Assembly (NCBI GenBank): GCA_963708155.1
Contig: OY970183.1
Location: forward strand, 496,001-560,000
Direction of reading: 5' to 3'
Length of the DNA stretch: 64,000 nt
DNA from: Methylovirgula sp963708155
Lineage (GTDB): Bacteria > Pseudomonadota > Alphaproteobacteria > Rhizobiales > Beijerinckiaceae
In this document: in pieces, positions 50,345 through 59,709 of the stretch
How the letters are laid out: every line of letters begins with the position of its first letter
How positions within the stretch are numbered: position 1 is the stretch's first letter
Position numbers and translations under genes: made by a program
The notes under the pieces: generated by a model
Databases searched by the model: none
Told to the model about the DNA's origin: nothing
The model's input: the letters and a program-made list of their open reading frames with translations, nothing else

Positions 50345-51032
50345 TATCGATCCCTTCGCGGGTGAGAAAAGCCTGCGCCGCCGCCTGCTCTGCGGCGCGT
50401 TTGGAACTGCCCTTGGCATCCGCGGGCGCGAAACCCGTGACCACGACCGCCACCGTGAATTCCGGCGCGTGATGCGGCCCGGTACGGGCGGTCTCGCGAT
50501 AGGCTGGCGTTTCGAGGCCGCGCGCTTGCGCCCATTCCTGCAAGGCGGTTTTCGGATCGCGCAACGGCCGCCGCGGCGCCCGCATCCGCGGCCCGAAGAC
50601 CGGGACGATGACGGCCTTCGCCGCCGCATAGCCCGCGTCGAGAAACACCGCGCCGATGAGCGATTCGCAGACATCGGCGAGGATGGCTTCCTTGGCGCTC
50701 GTACCCGCCTGCCGCTCGCCTTCGCCGAGCCGTACATGCGCCTCGACACCCCATTCGCGGGCGACTTCAGCGCAGCTCTCGCGCCGCACGAGGTCCGCGA
50801 GCCGGCGCGACAACTCCCCCTCCTCCGCAGCGGCGAAATTCTCGAAGAGCATTTCCGCGACGACAAGGCCGAGGACGCGGTCGCCGAGGAATTCGAGCCG
50901 CTGATAGGTCTCGCTGCGTGTCGGCGCCGCGCTGATATGTGTCAGCGCCGCCTGAGCGAGATCGCGGTTCAAGAACGTATGCCCGATGCTGGCCTCGAGC
51001 GCGCCGAGATCGCTTGGCTTCGGCGCCATCAT
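50331..51032 (-). CDS. rnc: Ribonuclease III
   Basis: Cleaves double-stranded RNA in rRNA and mRNA processing. 233 residues from MMAPKPSDLG; a longer start at 51077 lies inside lepB. Signature YQRLEFLGDRVLGLVVAEML, catalytic Glu region ADVCESLIGAVFLDAGY, and a C-terminal dsRNA-binding domain with PKTALQEWAQARGLETPAYR and KGSSKRAAEQAAAQAFL. It overlaps lepB by four bases and era by fourteen. Confidence 0.94.
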   Translation of the reverse strand: MMAPKPSDLGALEASIGHTFLNRDLAQAALTHISAAPTRSETYQRLEFLGDRVLGLVVAEMLFENFAAAEEGELSRRLADLVRRESCAEVAREWGVEAHVRLGEGERQAGTSAKEAILADVCESLIGAVFLDAGYAAAKAVIVPVFGPRMRAPRRPLRDPKTALQEWAQARGLETPAYRETARTGPHHAPEFTVAVVVTGFAPADAKGSSKRAAEQAAAQAFLTREGIDSERG

Positions 51033-51817
51033 CTTACGGGTTTGAACAGCCGGTCCCAGCGCACTGTCCAAGGCCATTCCCAGACCGCCCAGACCGGCGC
51101 GTCGGGCCGAACGGAGAAGAAAATCATCTCGGCGCGGCCCACGAGATCTTGCGACGGAACATAGCCGACGCCGCCCTGATCCGGCGGGACGCGGCTGTCG
51201 GTCGAATTATCGCGATTGTCGCCCATCATGAAATAATTGTCCGGCGGTACTTTGTAGACGCCGGTATTGTCGTAGAAGCCCGTATCGCCCTCGATCTCGA
51301 TGATCGTATGCGAGACGCCGCCAGGCAAAGTCTCCTTATAGGTCGCGACGTCGCGCAGATGGCCGAAGAGATCCTCGGTCCGCACCTTGGCGATCGGCTC
51401 GCGCGGCACTTCCTGATCATTGATGTAAAGACGGCCATCCTTCATCTGGATCGTATCGCCCGGAAGACCGATCACCCGCTTGATGTAATCGGTCTGGCCG
51501 TCGCGCGGCAGCTTGAAGACGACGACGTCGCCGCGCTTCGGCGGCGAGGAGAAGATGCGGCCCTGAAAGAGCGGCGGGCTGAACGGCAGCGAATGGTTCG
51601 AATAGCCATAGGCATATTTGGAGACGAAGAGAAAATCGCCGATCAGCAAAGTCGGGATCATCGAGCCGGACGGAATGTTGAAAGGCTGAAACAGCAGCGT
51701 GCGCACGACCAGCGCGATCAAACCGGCCTGGATGATGACCTTGAAAAACTCGCCGAATGTTCCGCCCTTCTTGCCTTGCTCCATCGCTCCGTAGCCTTTT
51801 TCGTCCGTCGTCGTCAT
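51029..51817 (-). CDS. lepB: Signal peptidase I
   Basis: Removes signal peptides from exported proteins at the inner membrane. 262 residues with one N-terminal membrane helix (FFKVIIQAGLIALVVRTLLF). Catalytic Ser in FNIPSGSMIPTLLIGDF and Lys in RGDVVVFKLPRDGQTDYIKR; the C-terminal box YFMMGDNRDNSTDSR is complete. It is upstream of rnc and overlaps it. Confidence 0.95.
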   Translation of the reverse strand: MTTTDEKGYGAMEQGKKGGTFGEFFKVIIQAGLIALVVRTLLFQPFNIPSGSMIPTLLIGDFLFVSKYAYGYSNHSLPFSPPLFQGRIFSSPPKRGDVVVFKLPRDGQTDYIKRVIGLPGDTIQMKDGRLYINDQEVPREPIAKVRTEDLFGHLRDVATYKETLPGGVSHTIIEIEGDTGFYDNTGVYKVPPDNYFMMGDNRDNSTDSRVPPDQGGVGYVPSQDLVGRAEMIFFSVRPDAPVWAVWEWPWTVRWDRLFKPVR

Positions 51818-51965
51818 TGGGCGGTTTCTTTCATCTGCGCGCTCTCGCCGATGCGAACCCGCGAGAGGCTGGGCTCCTTAGCATGCGCCCGGAAGGGGGT
51901 GAAGTGTCGGTTTCGTTATCATCGCGGGAGGGCACGCCCTATCCCGCGCGAGGGCTGGCAGGCAA

Positions 51966-52388
51966 TCAGGGCGGTTCCGTGTTCGCGCCCAAATTTTTCA
52001 CCGCTTCGATGATCACCTGGGCTTGGGCAAAGGGATATTCATCGGTCAAAGTCAAATGGATAACAGCTTCGTGACCCGCCGGGACGAGGAGCGCGAGCCG
52101 CGTCGCCGCCGCCCCCGAAAGCAGAAGGCTCGGCTTGCCCGAGGGAAGATTGACAACACCCATGTCGCGCCAGAAGACGCCGCGCGCGAGCCCCGTCCCC
52201 AGGGCCTTGGCGCAAGCCTCCTTGGCGGCGAACCGCTTGGCGTAGGAGGCGGCCCGAGCCGCGCGTCCATCCGATTTGTCGCGCTCGACCTCGGTAAAAC
52301 AGCGCAGCACGAAGCGCTCGCCGTGTTTCGTCAAAATCTCCTCGATCCGGCGAATGTCGCAAAGATCGATGCCAAACCCGAGGATCAT
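51966..52388 (-). CDS. acpS: Holo-[acyl-carrier-protein] synthase
   Basis: Adds 4'-phosphopantetheine to ACP. 140 residues: GFGIDLCDIRRIEEIL (Mg-binding Asp), the signature RFAAKEACAKALGTGLARG and MGVVNLPSGKPSLLLSG. Its start overlaps the pdxJ stop. About 150 bases separate it from lepB. Confidence 0.94.
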   Translation of the reverse strand: MILGFGIDLCDIRRIEEILTKHGERFVLRCFTEVERDKSDGRAARAASYAKRFAAKEACAKALGTGLARGVFWRDMGVVNLPSGKPSLLLSGAAATRLALLVPAGHEAVIHLTLTDEYPFAQAQVIIEAVKNLGANTEPP

Positions 52389-53146
52389 GACGCTCGCGCC
52401 TCGGCGCGCCCGATCGCCATGGCGGCGCGCATCTTCTCGATCGCCGCAGGCAGGCCGATGAAAATCGCCTCCGCAATCAGGAAGTGGCCGATATTAAGCT
52501 CGACCACCTGCGGCAGCGTTGCGATCTGCCGCGCCGTCCCATAGTCAAGCCCATGCCCGGCGTGACATTCGATGCCAAGCGCGGCGGCCTTTTCGGCAGC
52601 GCGTTTCAGCCGTGCGAATTCCGCCGTGGCCTTTTCGCCGGCGCCATCGGCCACGGCGTTGCACCAGGCCCCGGTATGGAGTTCGACCGCCGGTGCGCCA
52701 ATCGAGCGCGCCGCTTCGATCGCCTCCGCCTCAGGCTCGATGAACAGGGAGACCACGATCCCGGCACGGCTCAATTCGCTGGTGAAGGTGCGCAGATGAT
52801 CGTGGCCGCCGATGACATCGAGGCCGCCCTCGGTCGTGCGCTCTTCGCGCCGCTCGGGCACGAGGCACGCGGCATGCGGCTGGATCGCCAAGGCAAAATT
52901 GAGCATCTCGACCGTGGCGGCCATCTCGAAATTCAGCGGCTTCCTGATGTTGGCTTTGAGCCGCTCGATGTCGTCGTCGCGGATATGACGGCGGTCTTCG
53001 CGCAGATGCGCCGTGATGCCGTCAGCGCCCGCCTCAATCGCGACAAGCGCCGCGTGCAATGGGTCTGGCAGCGAGCCGCCGCGCGCGTTCCGCAACGTGG
53101 CCACATGATCGATATTGACGCCTAGCCGCAGATGCGAAGCACTCAT
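52385..53146 (-). CDS. pdxJ: Pyridoxine 5'-phosphate synthase
   Basis: Last step of the DXP-dependent vitamin B6 pathway. 253 residues of TIM barrel: LGVNIDHVATLRNARGG, GADGITAHLREDRRHI, TEGGLDVIGG and the C-terminal AGHGLDYGTARQIA with ELNIGHFLIAEAIF. Overlaps acpS by four bases and rel by four bases. Confidence 0.95.
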   Translation of the reverse strand: MSASHLRLGVNIDHVATLRNARGGSLPDPLHAALVAIEAGADGITAHLREDRRHIRDDDIERLKANIRKPLNFEMAATVEMLNFALAIQPHAACLVPERREERTTEGGLDVIGGHDHLRTFTSELSRAGIVVSLFIEPEAEAIEAARSIGAPAVELHTGAWCNAVADGAGEKATAEFARLKRAAEKAAALGIECHAGHGLDYGTARQIATLPQVVELNIGHFLIAEAIFIGLPAAIEKMRAAMAIGRAEARAS

Positions 53147-55356
53147 CCATTCACCCGTTCGACCTTGCTCACGACCGGCTTGGTGCGCAGTTCCGTGATG
53201 AGGCCATTCAAATGTTTCAGGTCGGGAACTTCAACGTCGATGATGATTTCGCGAAAGTCGGGCGAGATCGCGTTGAAGGAAATCGTATCGATGTTGGCGC
53301 CCATGTCGCCGATCGCCGTCGCGATGATGCCGAGGGTTCCCGGCTCGTTGATGGCGGTGACGAGGATGCGCGCCGGAAACAGATTGCGCTTGCCGGCGTC
53401 GAGATCCCAGCGCACATCCAGCCAGAGCTCCGGCTGGTCATCGAAGGCGGTCAGATCTGGCGACTGGATAGGATAGATGGTGATGTGTTCGCCCGGCGTG
53501 AGGATGGCGACGATGCGATCGCCGGGGACCGCGCCGCCGTTCGGCGCGAAGCGCACCGGCAGATCGCCGCGCAAGCCATAGATCGGCATCGGCCCGCTTT
53601 TGCTTTCACCACGCTCGGGAAATTTGAAGACGAGGCTCGATCCCTTCGGCAAGCCGAACCATCCGGATTCGCTCGGCGGCGGCAGAGGCGGCTGCGGCCC
53701 CAGTTTCCGCTCCTCCGAAAAATCGGGATAGACCGCCTTCACCACATCGCCGGAAAAGATCTCGCCGCGCCCGACGGCGGCGAGAACGTCGTCGATGCTG
53801 GCGCGCGCCAGCCGCGGCAGGGCACCCTTCAACTTGTCTTCAGTGAAAGGCTTGCCGGCGCGCTCGAAGGCCCGCACCACGATCTGCCGCCCCAGCCCCG
53901 TATATTGGGCGCGCACGGCATCGCGGGTGGCGCGGCGGATGGCGGCGCGCGCCTTGCCGGTCATCACCAGACTCTCCCAGACCGGCGGCGGCACCTGCCC
54001 TTCGGCGCGGATGATTTCGACCTCGTCGCCATTCACCAGCGGCGCGGCGAGCGGCGCGGCGCGGCCGTTGATCTTGGCGCCGACGCAGGAATTGCCGACC
54101 TTGGTGTGAACGGCATAAGCGAAATCGATCGGCGTCGCCCCGCGCGGCAGCGCGATGATCTGTCCTTTCGGCGTGAAGCAGAAGACCTGATCGTGAAAGA
54201 GCTCGAGCTTCGTATGCTCAAGAAACTCCTCCGGTGAATCGCCTTCGGCGAGCAGGTCGATCGTGCGTTGCAGCCATTGATAGGCGCGGCTCTCGTGCGC
54301 CAGTACCTCCCGGTCGTCAACGCTGCCGTCTTTATAAAGCGCATGCGCGGCGATGCCGTAGCGGGCGATCTCGTGCATCTCGTGCGTACGCACCTGCAGC
54401 TCGACACGCTGGCGCCCCGGCCCCACGACGGTGGTATGGATCGAACGATAATCGTTTTCCTTCGGCGTCGAAATATAATCCTTAAAGCGGCCCGGCACGG
54501 CCGGCCACTTGGTATGGATAACGCCGACGGCGCGATAACATTCCTCGACCGTGTTCACATAAACACGGAAGCCGAAAATGTCGGACAATTGTTCGAAGGC
54601 GACGGATTTGCGCTCCATCTTTCGCCAGACGGAATAAGGCTGCTTCTGGCGCCCTTCGACGGTGGCTTCGATGCCCTGGGCGGACAGGAGATCGCTCAGT
54701 TCCTGTTCGACCTTGGCGATGATCTTGCCGTTCTTGCGCTTAAGATCGTTGAGCCTTTTGCCGATCGAGGCGCTGGCGTCCGGCATGAGATGGCGGAACG
54801 CCAGATCCTCCAGCTCGTTGCGCATGCTCTGCATGCCCATGCGGCCGGCGAGTGGCGCGTAAATGTCGAGCGTCTCCTGCGCGATTCGCTCGCGCTTTTC
54901 CGGCGGCACGAAATGCAGGGTGCGCATATTGTGCAGCCTGTCAGCAAGCTTGACGAGCAGGACGCGCACATCGTCGGCGATGGCAAGCAGCAGCTTGCGG
55001 AAATTCTCGGCCTGCACGGCGCGCTTGGAGACGAGATCGAGCCGCTTGAGCTTGGTCAGGCCCTCGACCAGGCGGCCGATCTCCGGCCCAAACAGTTTAT
55101 CGATTTCTTCTTGGGTGGAATCGGTATCTTCTATCGTGTCATGCAGAACCGCCGCCACGATCGTCGCATCATCGAGCTTGAGGTCGGTGAGAATGGCGGC
55201 GACTTCGAGTGGATGCGAAAAATACGGATCGCCGGAAGCCCGCTTCTGGACCCCATGCGCCTTCATCGCGTAGACGTAGGCGCGGTCCAGCAGCTCCTCA
55301 TCAGCGTGCGGATTGTAGCGCCGGACGCGATCGACGAGCTCATATTGCCGCATCAT
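53143..55356 (-). CDS. rel: Bifunctional (p)ppGpp synthetase/hydrolase (Rel/SpoT type)
   Basis: Controls the stringent response. 737 residues from the MM at 55356 (a start at 55374 is possible). Hydrolase HD domain with VAAVLHDTIEDTDSTQEEID; synthetase domain with FKDYISTPKENDYRSIHTTV; TGS (KGQIIALPRGATPIDFAYAV) and a C-terminal ACT domain (GIIATAIGDMGANIDTISF). Both catalytic halves look intact, as expected of the single RSH of most alphaproteobacteria. It follows rpoZ, as usual. Confidence 0.94.
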   Translation of the reverse strand: MMRQYELVDRVRRYNPHADEELLDRAYVYAMKAHGVQKRASGDPYFSHPLEVAAILTDLKLDDATIVAAVLHDTIEDTDSTQEEIDKLFGPEIGRLVEGLTKLKRLDLVSKRAVQAENFRKLLLAIADDVRVLLVKLADRLHNMRTLHFVPPEKRERIAQETLDIYAPLAGRMGMQSMRNELEDLAFRHLMPDASASIGKRLNDLKRKNGKIIAKVEQELSDLLSAQGIEATVEGRQKQPYSVWRKMERKSVAFEQLSDIFGFRVYVNTVEECYRAVGVIHTKWPAVPGRFKDYISTPKENDYRSIHTTVVGPGRQRVELQVRTHEMHEIARYGIAAHALYKDGSVDDREVLAHESRAYQWLQRTIDLLAEGDSPEEFLEHTKLELFHDQVFCFTPKGQIIALPRGATPIDFAYAVHTKVGNSCVGAKINGRAAPLAAPLVNGDEVEIIRAEGQVPPPVWESLVMTGKARAAIRRATRDAVRAQYTGLGRQIVVRAFERAGKPFTEDKLKGALPRLARASIDDVLAAVGRGEIFSGDVVKAVYPDFSEERKLGPQPPLPPPSESGWFGLPKGSSLVFKFPERGESKSGPMPIYGLRGDLPVRFAPNGGAVPGDRIVAILTPGEHITIYPIQSPDLTAFDDQPELWLDVRWDLDAGKRNLFPARILVTAINEPGTLGIIATAIGDMGANIDTISFNAISPDFREIIIDVEVPDLKHLNGLITELRTKPVVSKVERVNG

Positions 55357-55517
55357 GGTTCGGGTCGATCCCATGAAGTCACGACGCGGCTACGTCATCG
55401 CGGCGCCGCGCTCCTTGCAAAAGCCGACTGTAGCACCCCAAGGCTCAGCACGGCGATCCTCTCAGGCTTCTTAGGGGCGGCAATGCCGGCCCCACCGATC
55501 TCGCCCACCGAAACGGC

Positions 55518-55913
55518 TTAGTCGCCGTCGTCCTCGGTCTCCGCCGGAGGCACCAAGCCTTCCAGGCCGCGCAGGAGATCTTCTTCCGTCATGCGGTCGA
55601 ACTGCACATCGCCGAGCGCATCGGAAGGCGCCTTGTCGACGGCCGGGGTCAGCGCGGGAACAGCTTCCGCTTCCGGCTCATCGACTTCCACATGCTTCTG
55701 AAGCGAGTGGATGAAGTCTTCTTTGAGATCCTCGGGCGTAAGCGTCGCGTCCGCAATTTCGCGCAAAGACACAACCGCGTTCTTGTCGTTGTCGCGATCG
55801 ACAGTGATCGCGGCGCCGGAGGCGATCATCCGCGCGCGGTGCGCAGCAATCAACACGAGATCAAATCGATTCTCGACCTTATCAATGCAATCTTCAACTG
55901 TGACGCGAGCCAT
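55518..55913 (-). CDS. rpoZ: RNA polymerase omega subunit
   Basis: 131 residues. The omega fold is clear at the start: ARVTVEDCIDKVENRFDLVL, AHRARMIASGAAITVDRDND and AVVSLREIADATLTPEDLKE. The C-terminal ~50 residues are acidic and variable. It is the first gene of the rpoZ-rel-pdxJ-acpS-lepB-rnc-era run, with a 160-base gap to rel. Confidence 0.94.
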   Translation of the reverse strand: MARVTVEDCIDKVENRFDLVLIAAHRARMIASGAAITVDRDNDKNAVVSLREIADATLTPEDLKEDFIHSLQKHVEVDEPEAEAVPALTPAVDKAPSDALGDVQFDRMTEEDLLRGLEGLVPPAETEDDGD

Positions 55914-56044
55914 AGATCAACTCTCCTTGAATTCGGTTCGTAAGGGTTCAGCTTTTTCACAAAAGACGTAATGTTCTCAACCTGCGGCGCCGGTTGGGTT
56001 TTTAGCGCCTCGTTACGCTTGTGTGCGGAAGGTTGCTGGCACCG

Positions 56045-56074
56045 TTTATATTGTAATTCCAATGTAAATATCAA
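56045..56074 (-). promoter_or_regulatory. Candidate sigma-70-type promoter for rpoZ
   Basis: On the minus strand TTGATA is followed after 18 bases by TATAAA, about 130 bases before the rpoZ start, in an AT-rich island within the 330-base rpoZ/NYN gap. The rest of that gap (55914-56243) shows a CACAT/ATGTG hairpin but no gene. Confidence 0.45.
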
Positions 56075-56243
56075 TGGGATGGGGTTGACGCAGAGAATCC
56101 GGGGAACCACATCTGGCGATTATGTGCCTGACGTAGGCTAACCGTACTGAACACTCACAAACTTTCCTGCGGCCCGCCGTGTATCTCAAGGGGTTCGAGA
56201 CGCAGCTGGGACCAGAACAACCAAAAAGTAAGAGACAACGTAA

Positions 56244-56861
56244 ATGGCAGACCAGGAGCGCATTGCGCTATTCATCGACGGCGCAAATCTTTACGCAACC
56301 GCCAAATCCCTCGGCTTCGACATCGACTACAAACGCCTGTTGAAAGAATTCCAGAGCCGCGGGAAGCTCGTCCGCGCCTTCTATTATACCGCGTTAGTCG
56401 AAGATCAAGAATATTCCTCAATCCGGCCGTTAATTGATTGGCTCGATTACAACGGCTATTCCGTCGTGACGAAACCGACGAAGGAATTCGTCGATTCGCT
56501 TGGTCGCCGTAAGGTGAAAGGCAATATGGACATCGAGCTCGCAGTCGATGCCATGGAGATGGCCGAACATCTCGACCACATCGTGCTCTTTTCCGGCGAC
56601 GGCGATTTCCGTTCGCTGGTCGAAGCGGTGCAGCGCAAGGGCGTCCGCGTTTCCGTCGTTTCGACCAATGCGACGCAGCCCGCCATGGTTGCCGACGAGT
56701 TGCGCCGTCAGGCTGACGAGTTCATCGATCTCGTCGGACTTTCCTCGAAGATCGGGCGTGACCCCAACGAGCGTCAGGAACGTGCGCAGAAATTCCATCC
56801 CGAGCGCCGGCCGGCCAATGCGGTCACCGCGGGCTACGATGAGGATGTGCTCGACGATTGA
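56244..56861 (+). CDS. NYN-domain (LabA/DUF88) protein
   Basis: 205 residues. PIN-like NYN nuclease fold with the acidic residues in ALFIDGANLYATAKSLGFDI, KGNMDIELAVDAMEMAEHLD and VLFSGDGDFRSLVEAVQRKG; ends with a basic tail. Such proteins are predicted metal-dependent RNases; the target is unknown. Divergent from rpoZ and 12 bases before the UDG gene. Confidence 0.9.
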   Translation: MADQERIALFIDGANLYATAKSLGFDIDYKRLLKEFQSRGKLVRAFYYTALVEDQEYSSIRPLIDWLDYNGYSVVTKPTKEFVDSLGRRKVKGNMDIELAVDAMEMAEHLDHIVLFSGDGDFRSLVEAVQRKGVRVSVVSTNATQPAMVADELRRQADEFIDLVGLSSKIGRDPNERQERAQKFHPERRPANAVTAGYDEDVLDD

Positions 56862-56873
56862 TCTGGGGCGAAT

Positions 56874-57572
56874 GTGAGCGGCGCGGGACCAGAAATCCAC
56901 CGTGCAGAGGGACCAGTCGCGCCGGAGCGCGATTGTCCACTGTGTCCGCGCCTCGCAGCTTTCCGCGGAAGGAACCGGGCTGAACATCCTGATTGGTTCA
57001 ATGCCCCGGTTCCCACCTTTGGCGCGCTTGATGTGCGGCTTCTGATCGTTGGACTTGCGCCCGGCTTGCGGGGGGCCAACCGCACCGGCCGCCCCTTCAC
57101 CGGCGATTATGCCGGCGATCTGCTCTACACGACCTTGCTGAGCCTCGGCTTCGCTCAGGGCACCTATGGGCAGAGCCGCGACGACGGACTCACGCTCATT
57201 GATTGCGCCATCTCCAACGCGGTGCGCTGCGTGCCGCCACAGAACAAGCCGCTGCCGGAGGAAATCACGCGTTGCCGCAGCTTTCTCGCGGCGACGATCG
57301 CCGCCATGCCCAATCTCGTCGCGATTCTGGCGCTCGGCCGCATCGCGCATGATTTGGCCGTGCGCACGCTCGGCGGCAAGCTCTCTGCCCATCCCTTTGC
57401 GCATGGCCGGCGCCATCGCCTCATCGCTGGTCCGCGCAGCCTCAGCCTCTTCGACAGCTATCATTGCTCGCGCTACAACACGAACACCGGCGTGCTGACC
57501 GCGGACATGTTCACCACGCTCTTTGGCGAGGTCCGCGCCTATCTCGATGCGACGGCGCCCGTTCCGGCATAA
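56874..57572 (+). CDS. Family 5 (UdgB-type) uracil-DNA glycosylase
   Basis: 232 residues, GTG start at 56874. Iron-sulfur cysteines are in DCPLCPRLA and later single Cys positions (NAVRCVPP, TRCRSF). Motif A is GLAPGLRGANRTGRPFTGD, which has the Ala/Arg-rich family 5 form rather than the GEAPG form of family 4; motif B is SYHCSRYNTNTG. Removes uracil and possibly other deaminated bases from DNA. It directly follows the NYN gene and may be cotranscribed with it. Confidence 0.9.
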   Translation: MSGAGPEIHRAEGPVAPERDCPLCPRLAAFRGRNRAEHPDWFNAPVPTFGALDVRLLIVGLAPGLRGANRTGRPFTGDYAGDLLYTTLLSLGFAQGTYGQSRDDGLTLIDCAISNAVRCVPPQNKPLPEEITRCRSFLAATIAAMPNLVAILALGRIAHDLAVRTLGGKLSAHPFAHGRRHRLIAGPRSLSLFDSYHCSRYNTNTGVLTADMFTTLFGEVRAYLDATAPVPA

Positions 57573-57587
57573 CGCCAGATCCGCAAT

Positions 57588-57977
57588 CTACTGATCCCCG
57601 GAATAGGACATGAATTCCAAAAGCGAGCCGTCCGGATCGCGGAAATAGACGCTGATTGCCTCGCCTTTGACGCCGCGCGTTCCGATCGGGCCAAGTTCAA
57701 TGGGCACGCCCTGCTCCCGCAAATGCGCGATTGCCTCAGCCAACGGCCGCGGCCATTCGAAGCAGAGATCGCTGCCGCCGGGCGCCACTGGTATGCGCGC
57801 CACGGCCTTGGGCGTGATGCCCGGCCCATGGCAGTTCAAAAGAAATTCCCCGAACTTGTAGGAAAAGCCGCTCTGCCGCGGCACGACCTCGGCGCCCAGA
57901 ACATCGCGATAAAACCGGTTGGAGCGTTCCCATTCGGAAACGTGGATGACGCAATGATCGATCTTGAGAGCAAGCAT
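57588..57977 (-). CDS. VOC-family (glyoxalase-like) protein
   Basis: 129 residues from ATG 57977 (MLALKIDHCVIHVSEWERS). Two beta-alpha-beta-beta-beta modules: DHCVIHVSEWERSNRFYRDV and DLCFEWPRPLAEAIAHLREQ, then the typical end VYFRDPDGSLLEFMSYSG with the metal-ligand Glu. Substrate unknown. The longer reading to 58070 runs into a palindromic repeat and is rejected. Confidence 0.85.
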   Translation of the reverse strand: MLALKIDHCVIHVSEWERSNRFYRDVLGAEVVPRQSGFSYKFGEFLLNCHGPGITPKAVARIPVAPGGSDLCFEWPRPLAEAIAHLREQGVPIELGPIGTRGVKGEAISVYFRDPDGSLLEFMSYSGDQ

Positions 57978-58000
57978 TCGAACTCCGTCCGACAAACCAC

Positions 58001-58075
58001 CGTCATTGCGAGCAAAGCGAAGCAATCCAGGGCAAAAGCTGGATTGCTTCGTCGCTGACGCTTCTCGCAATGACG
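58001..58075. repeat. Palindromic repeat, copy C
   Basis: 75 bases with the same layout as 34456-34529: CGTCATTGCGAG at the left and CTCGCAATGACG at the right, with GAAGCAATCCAG and CTGGATTGCTTC inside. It lies between the VOC gene start and the smpB stop. Confidence 0.9.
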
Positions 58076-58081
58076 CCCGCT

Positions 58082-58558
58082 TTAATTTCGCTCACGCAGA
58101 AGGCGGCTCTTCTCGCGATTCCAGTCGCGCTGCTTTTCCGTCTCGCGCTTGTCGTGCAGTTTCTTGCCGCGTCCCAGCGCAAGCTCAATCTTGGCGCGGC
58201 CGCGGGCGTTAAAGTAGATCTTTAGCGGCACGAGGGTCATGCCTTCGCGTTCAAGCCCTTTCGCAACGCGGGCGATTTCGCGTGTGTTCAGAAGCAGTTT
58301 GCGCTGCCGCTTCGGTGCATGGTTGAAGCGATTGGCCTGCAGATATTCGGGAATCGTCGCGTTGACGAGATAGACTTCGCCCGCCTTGTCGAGGCTTGCG
58401 TAGCTCTCGCCGATGGTGGCCTTGCCGGTGCGCAGCGATTTGACCTCCGTCCCGGTCAGGACCATGCCGGCTTCGAAGGTCTCGCCGATCTCATAATCGA
58501 ACCGGGCGCGGCGGTTGTCCGCCACGACCTTGAAATTGGTCTCTTTCTTCTCAGCCAA
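58082..58558 (-). CDS. smpB: tmRNA-binding protein SmpB
   Basis: Partner of tmRNA in trans-translation. 158 residues: NRRARFDYEIGETFEAGMVL, LTGTEVKSLRTGKATIGESY, IPEYLQANRFNHAPKRQRKL and a basic tail GRGKKLHDKRETEKQRDW. No tmRNA gene was recognised in the window. It lies 12 bases downstream of dapA. Confidence 0.95.
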   Translation of the reverse strand: MAEKKETNFKVVADNRRARFDYEIGETFEAGMVLTGTEVKSLRTGKATIGESYASLDKAGEVYLVNATIPEYLQANRFNHAPKRQRKLLLNTREIARVAKGLEREGMTLVPLKIYFNARGRAKIELALGRGKKLHDKRETEKQRDWNREKSRLLRERN

Positions 58559-58570
58559 TGTGGCCGCCCG

Positions 58571-59473
58571 TCATTTCGGCAGCAGGCCGGCGTGCTGCAT
58601 CGCCGCCCGCACCGCGGTTTGCGCCGGCGGCGTCGCCGGCAGCATCGGCAGGCGCAATTCGTCGGCGATCTTGCCGAGCAGCGAGAGCGCATATTTCGGC
58701 CCCGCCGGGTTGGGATCGACGAACAGAGCCGCATGCAGAGGCGTCAGCCGGTCCTGAATGGCCAGAGCGGTTTTGAAGTCGCCGCTTAGGGCGGCGTCCT
58801 GAAAATCGGCGCAGAGCCGCGGCGCGACATTCGAAGTGACCGAAATGCAGCCATCGCCGCCATGCGCCACGACGGCGAGCGCCGTCATGTCCTCGCCCGA
58901 GAGCTGGATGAAATCCGGCCCCAGAGCATCGCGTTGCAGCGCCGTGCGCGCCAGATTGCCCGTCGCATCCTTCACGCCGGCGACGTTCTTCAACTCGAAC
59001 AGCCGCTTCATCGTGTCGATCGAAATATCCACCACCGAGCGCGGCGGGATATTGTAGAGGATGATCGGAATGCCGATCGCATCGTTGATCGCCTTGAAAT
59101 GCCGGTAAAGCCCTTCCTGCGACGGCTTGTTGTAATAGGGCGAGACGACGAGGACGCCGTCCGCGCCCGTCTTTTCGGCGTGGCGGGCGAGATCGATCGC
59201 CTCTTGCGTATTATTGGAGCCCGCGCCAGCGAGGATCGGCACCCGGCCGCGCGCTTCCGCGACGCAGACCTCGACCACGCGCTTATGCTCGTCATGGGAC
59301 AATGTCGGGCTCTCGCCGGTCGTGCCGACCGGCGCAAGGCCGTGCGTGCCATTGGTGATCTGCCAATCGACCAGGGCGCGATAGGCGCCCTCGTCGAATT
59401 GCCCCGCCGCGAATGGCGTCACCAACGCCGTGATCGAGCCCTTGAAAGCGGCCTTCTTGGCCATTTTGGCCAT
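58571..59473 (-). CDS. dapA: 4-hydroxy-tetrahydrodipicolinate synthase
   Basis: First dedicated step of lysine/diaminopimelate synthesis. 300 residues of TIM barrel: GTTGESPTLSHDEHKRVVEV, VSPYYNKPSQEGLYRHFKA (Tyr of the catalytic triad), PIILYNIPPRSVVDISI and the Schiff-base Lys in NVAGVKDATGNLAR. It precedes smpB on the same strand, a common alphaproteobacterial pair. Confidence 0.95.
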   Translation of the reverse strand: MAKMAKKAAFKGSITALVTPFAAGQFDEGAYRALVDWQITNGTHGLAPVGTTGESPTLSHDEHKRVVEVCVAEARGRVPILAGAGSNNTQEAIDLARHAEKTGADGVLVVSPYYNKPSQEGLYRHFKAINDAIGIPIILYNIPPRSVVDISIDTMKRLFELKNVAGVKDATGNLARTALQRDALGPDFIQLSGEDMTALAVVAHGGDGCISVTSNVAPRLCADFQDAALSGDFKTALAIQDRLTPLHAALFVDPNPAGPKYALSLLGKIADELRLPMLPATPPAQTAVRAAMQHAGLLPK

Positions 59474-59709
59474 TCCTTCTGTCTTGACTGCCTTAGTTTT
59501 GCACCTGTCTCTACCGACAATTACATCGTCAAGTCCATGTGCGTGTTGCCGCCGGCGCGCGCAAGAGCCGAACAGCCGGTGGCGAAAGTTGGCAAGTTAT
59601 TGATTTGAAATGCGCTGAGGCTTTGGGGGTCGGGGGCGCATCGATTTTCCGCCAAGGCGGAAAGGTTGACGTTTGTTAACGAATCGACCGGCAGAATGGA
59701 AGAATCGCC

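Noticed and set aside
55914..56243. tmRNA or 6S RNA in the gap upstream of rpoZ
   Set aside because: There is no tRNA-like end, tag reading frame or long 6S-type hairpin; only a short CACAT/ATGTG stem and a candidate promoter.
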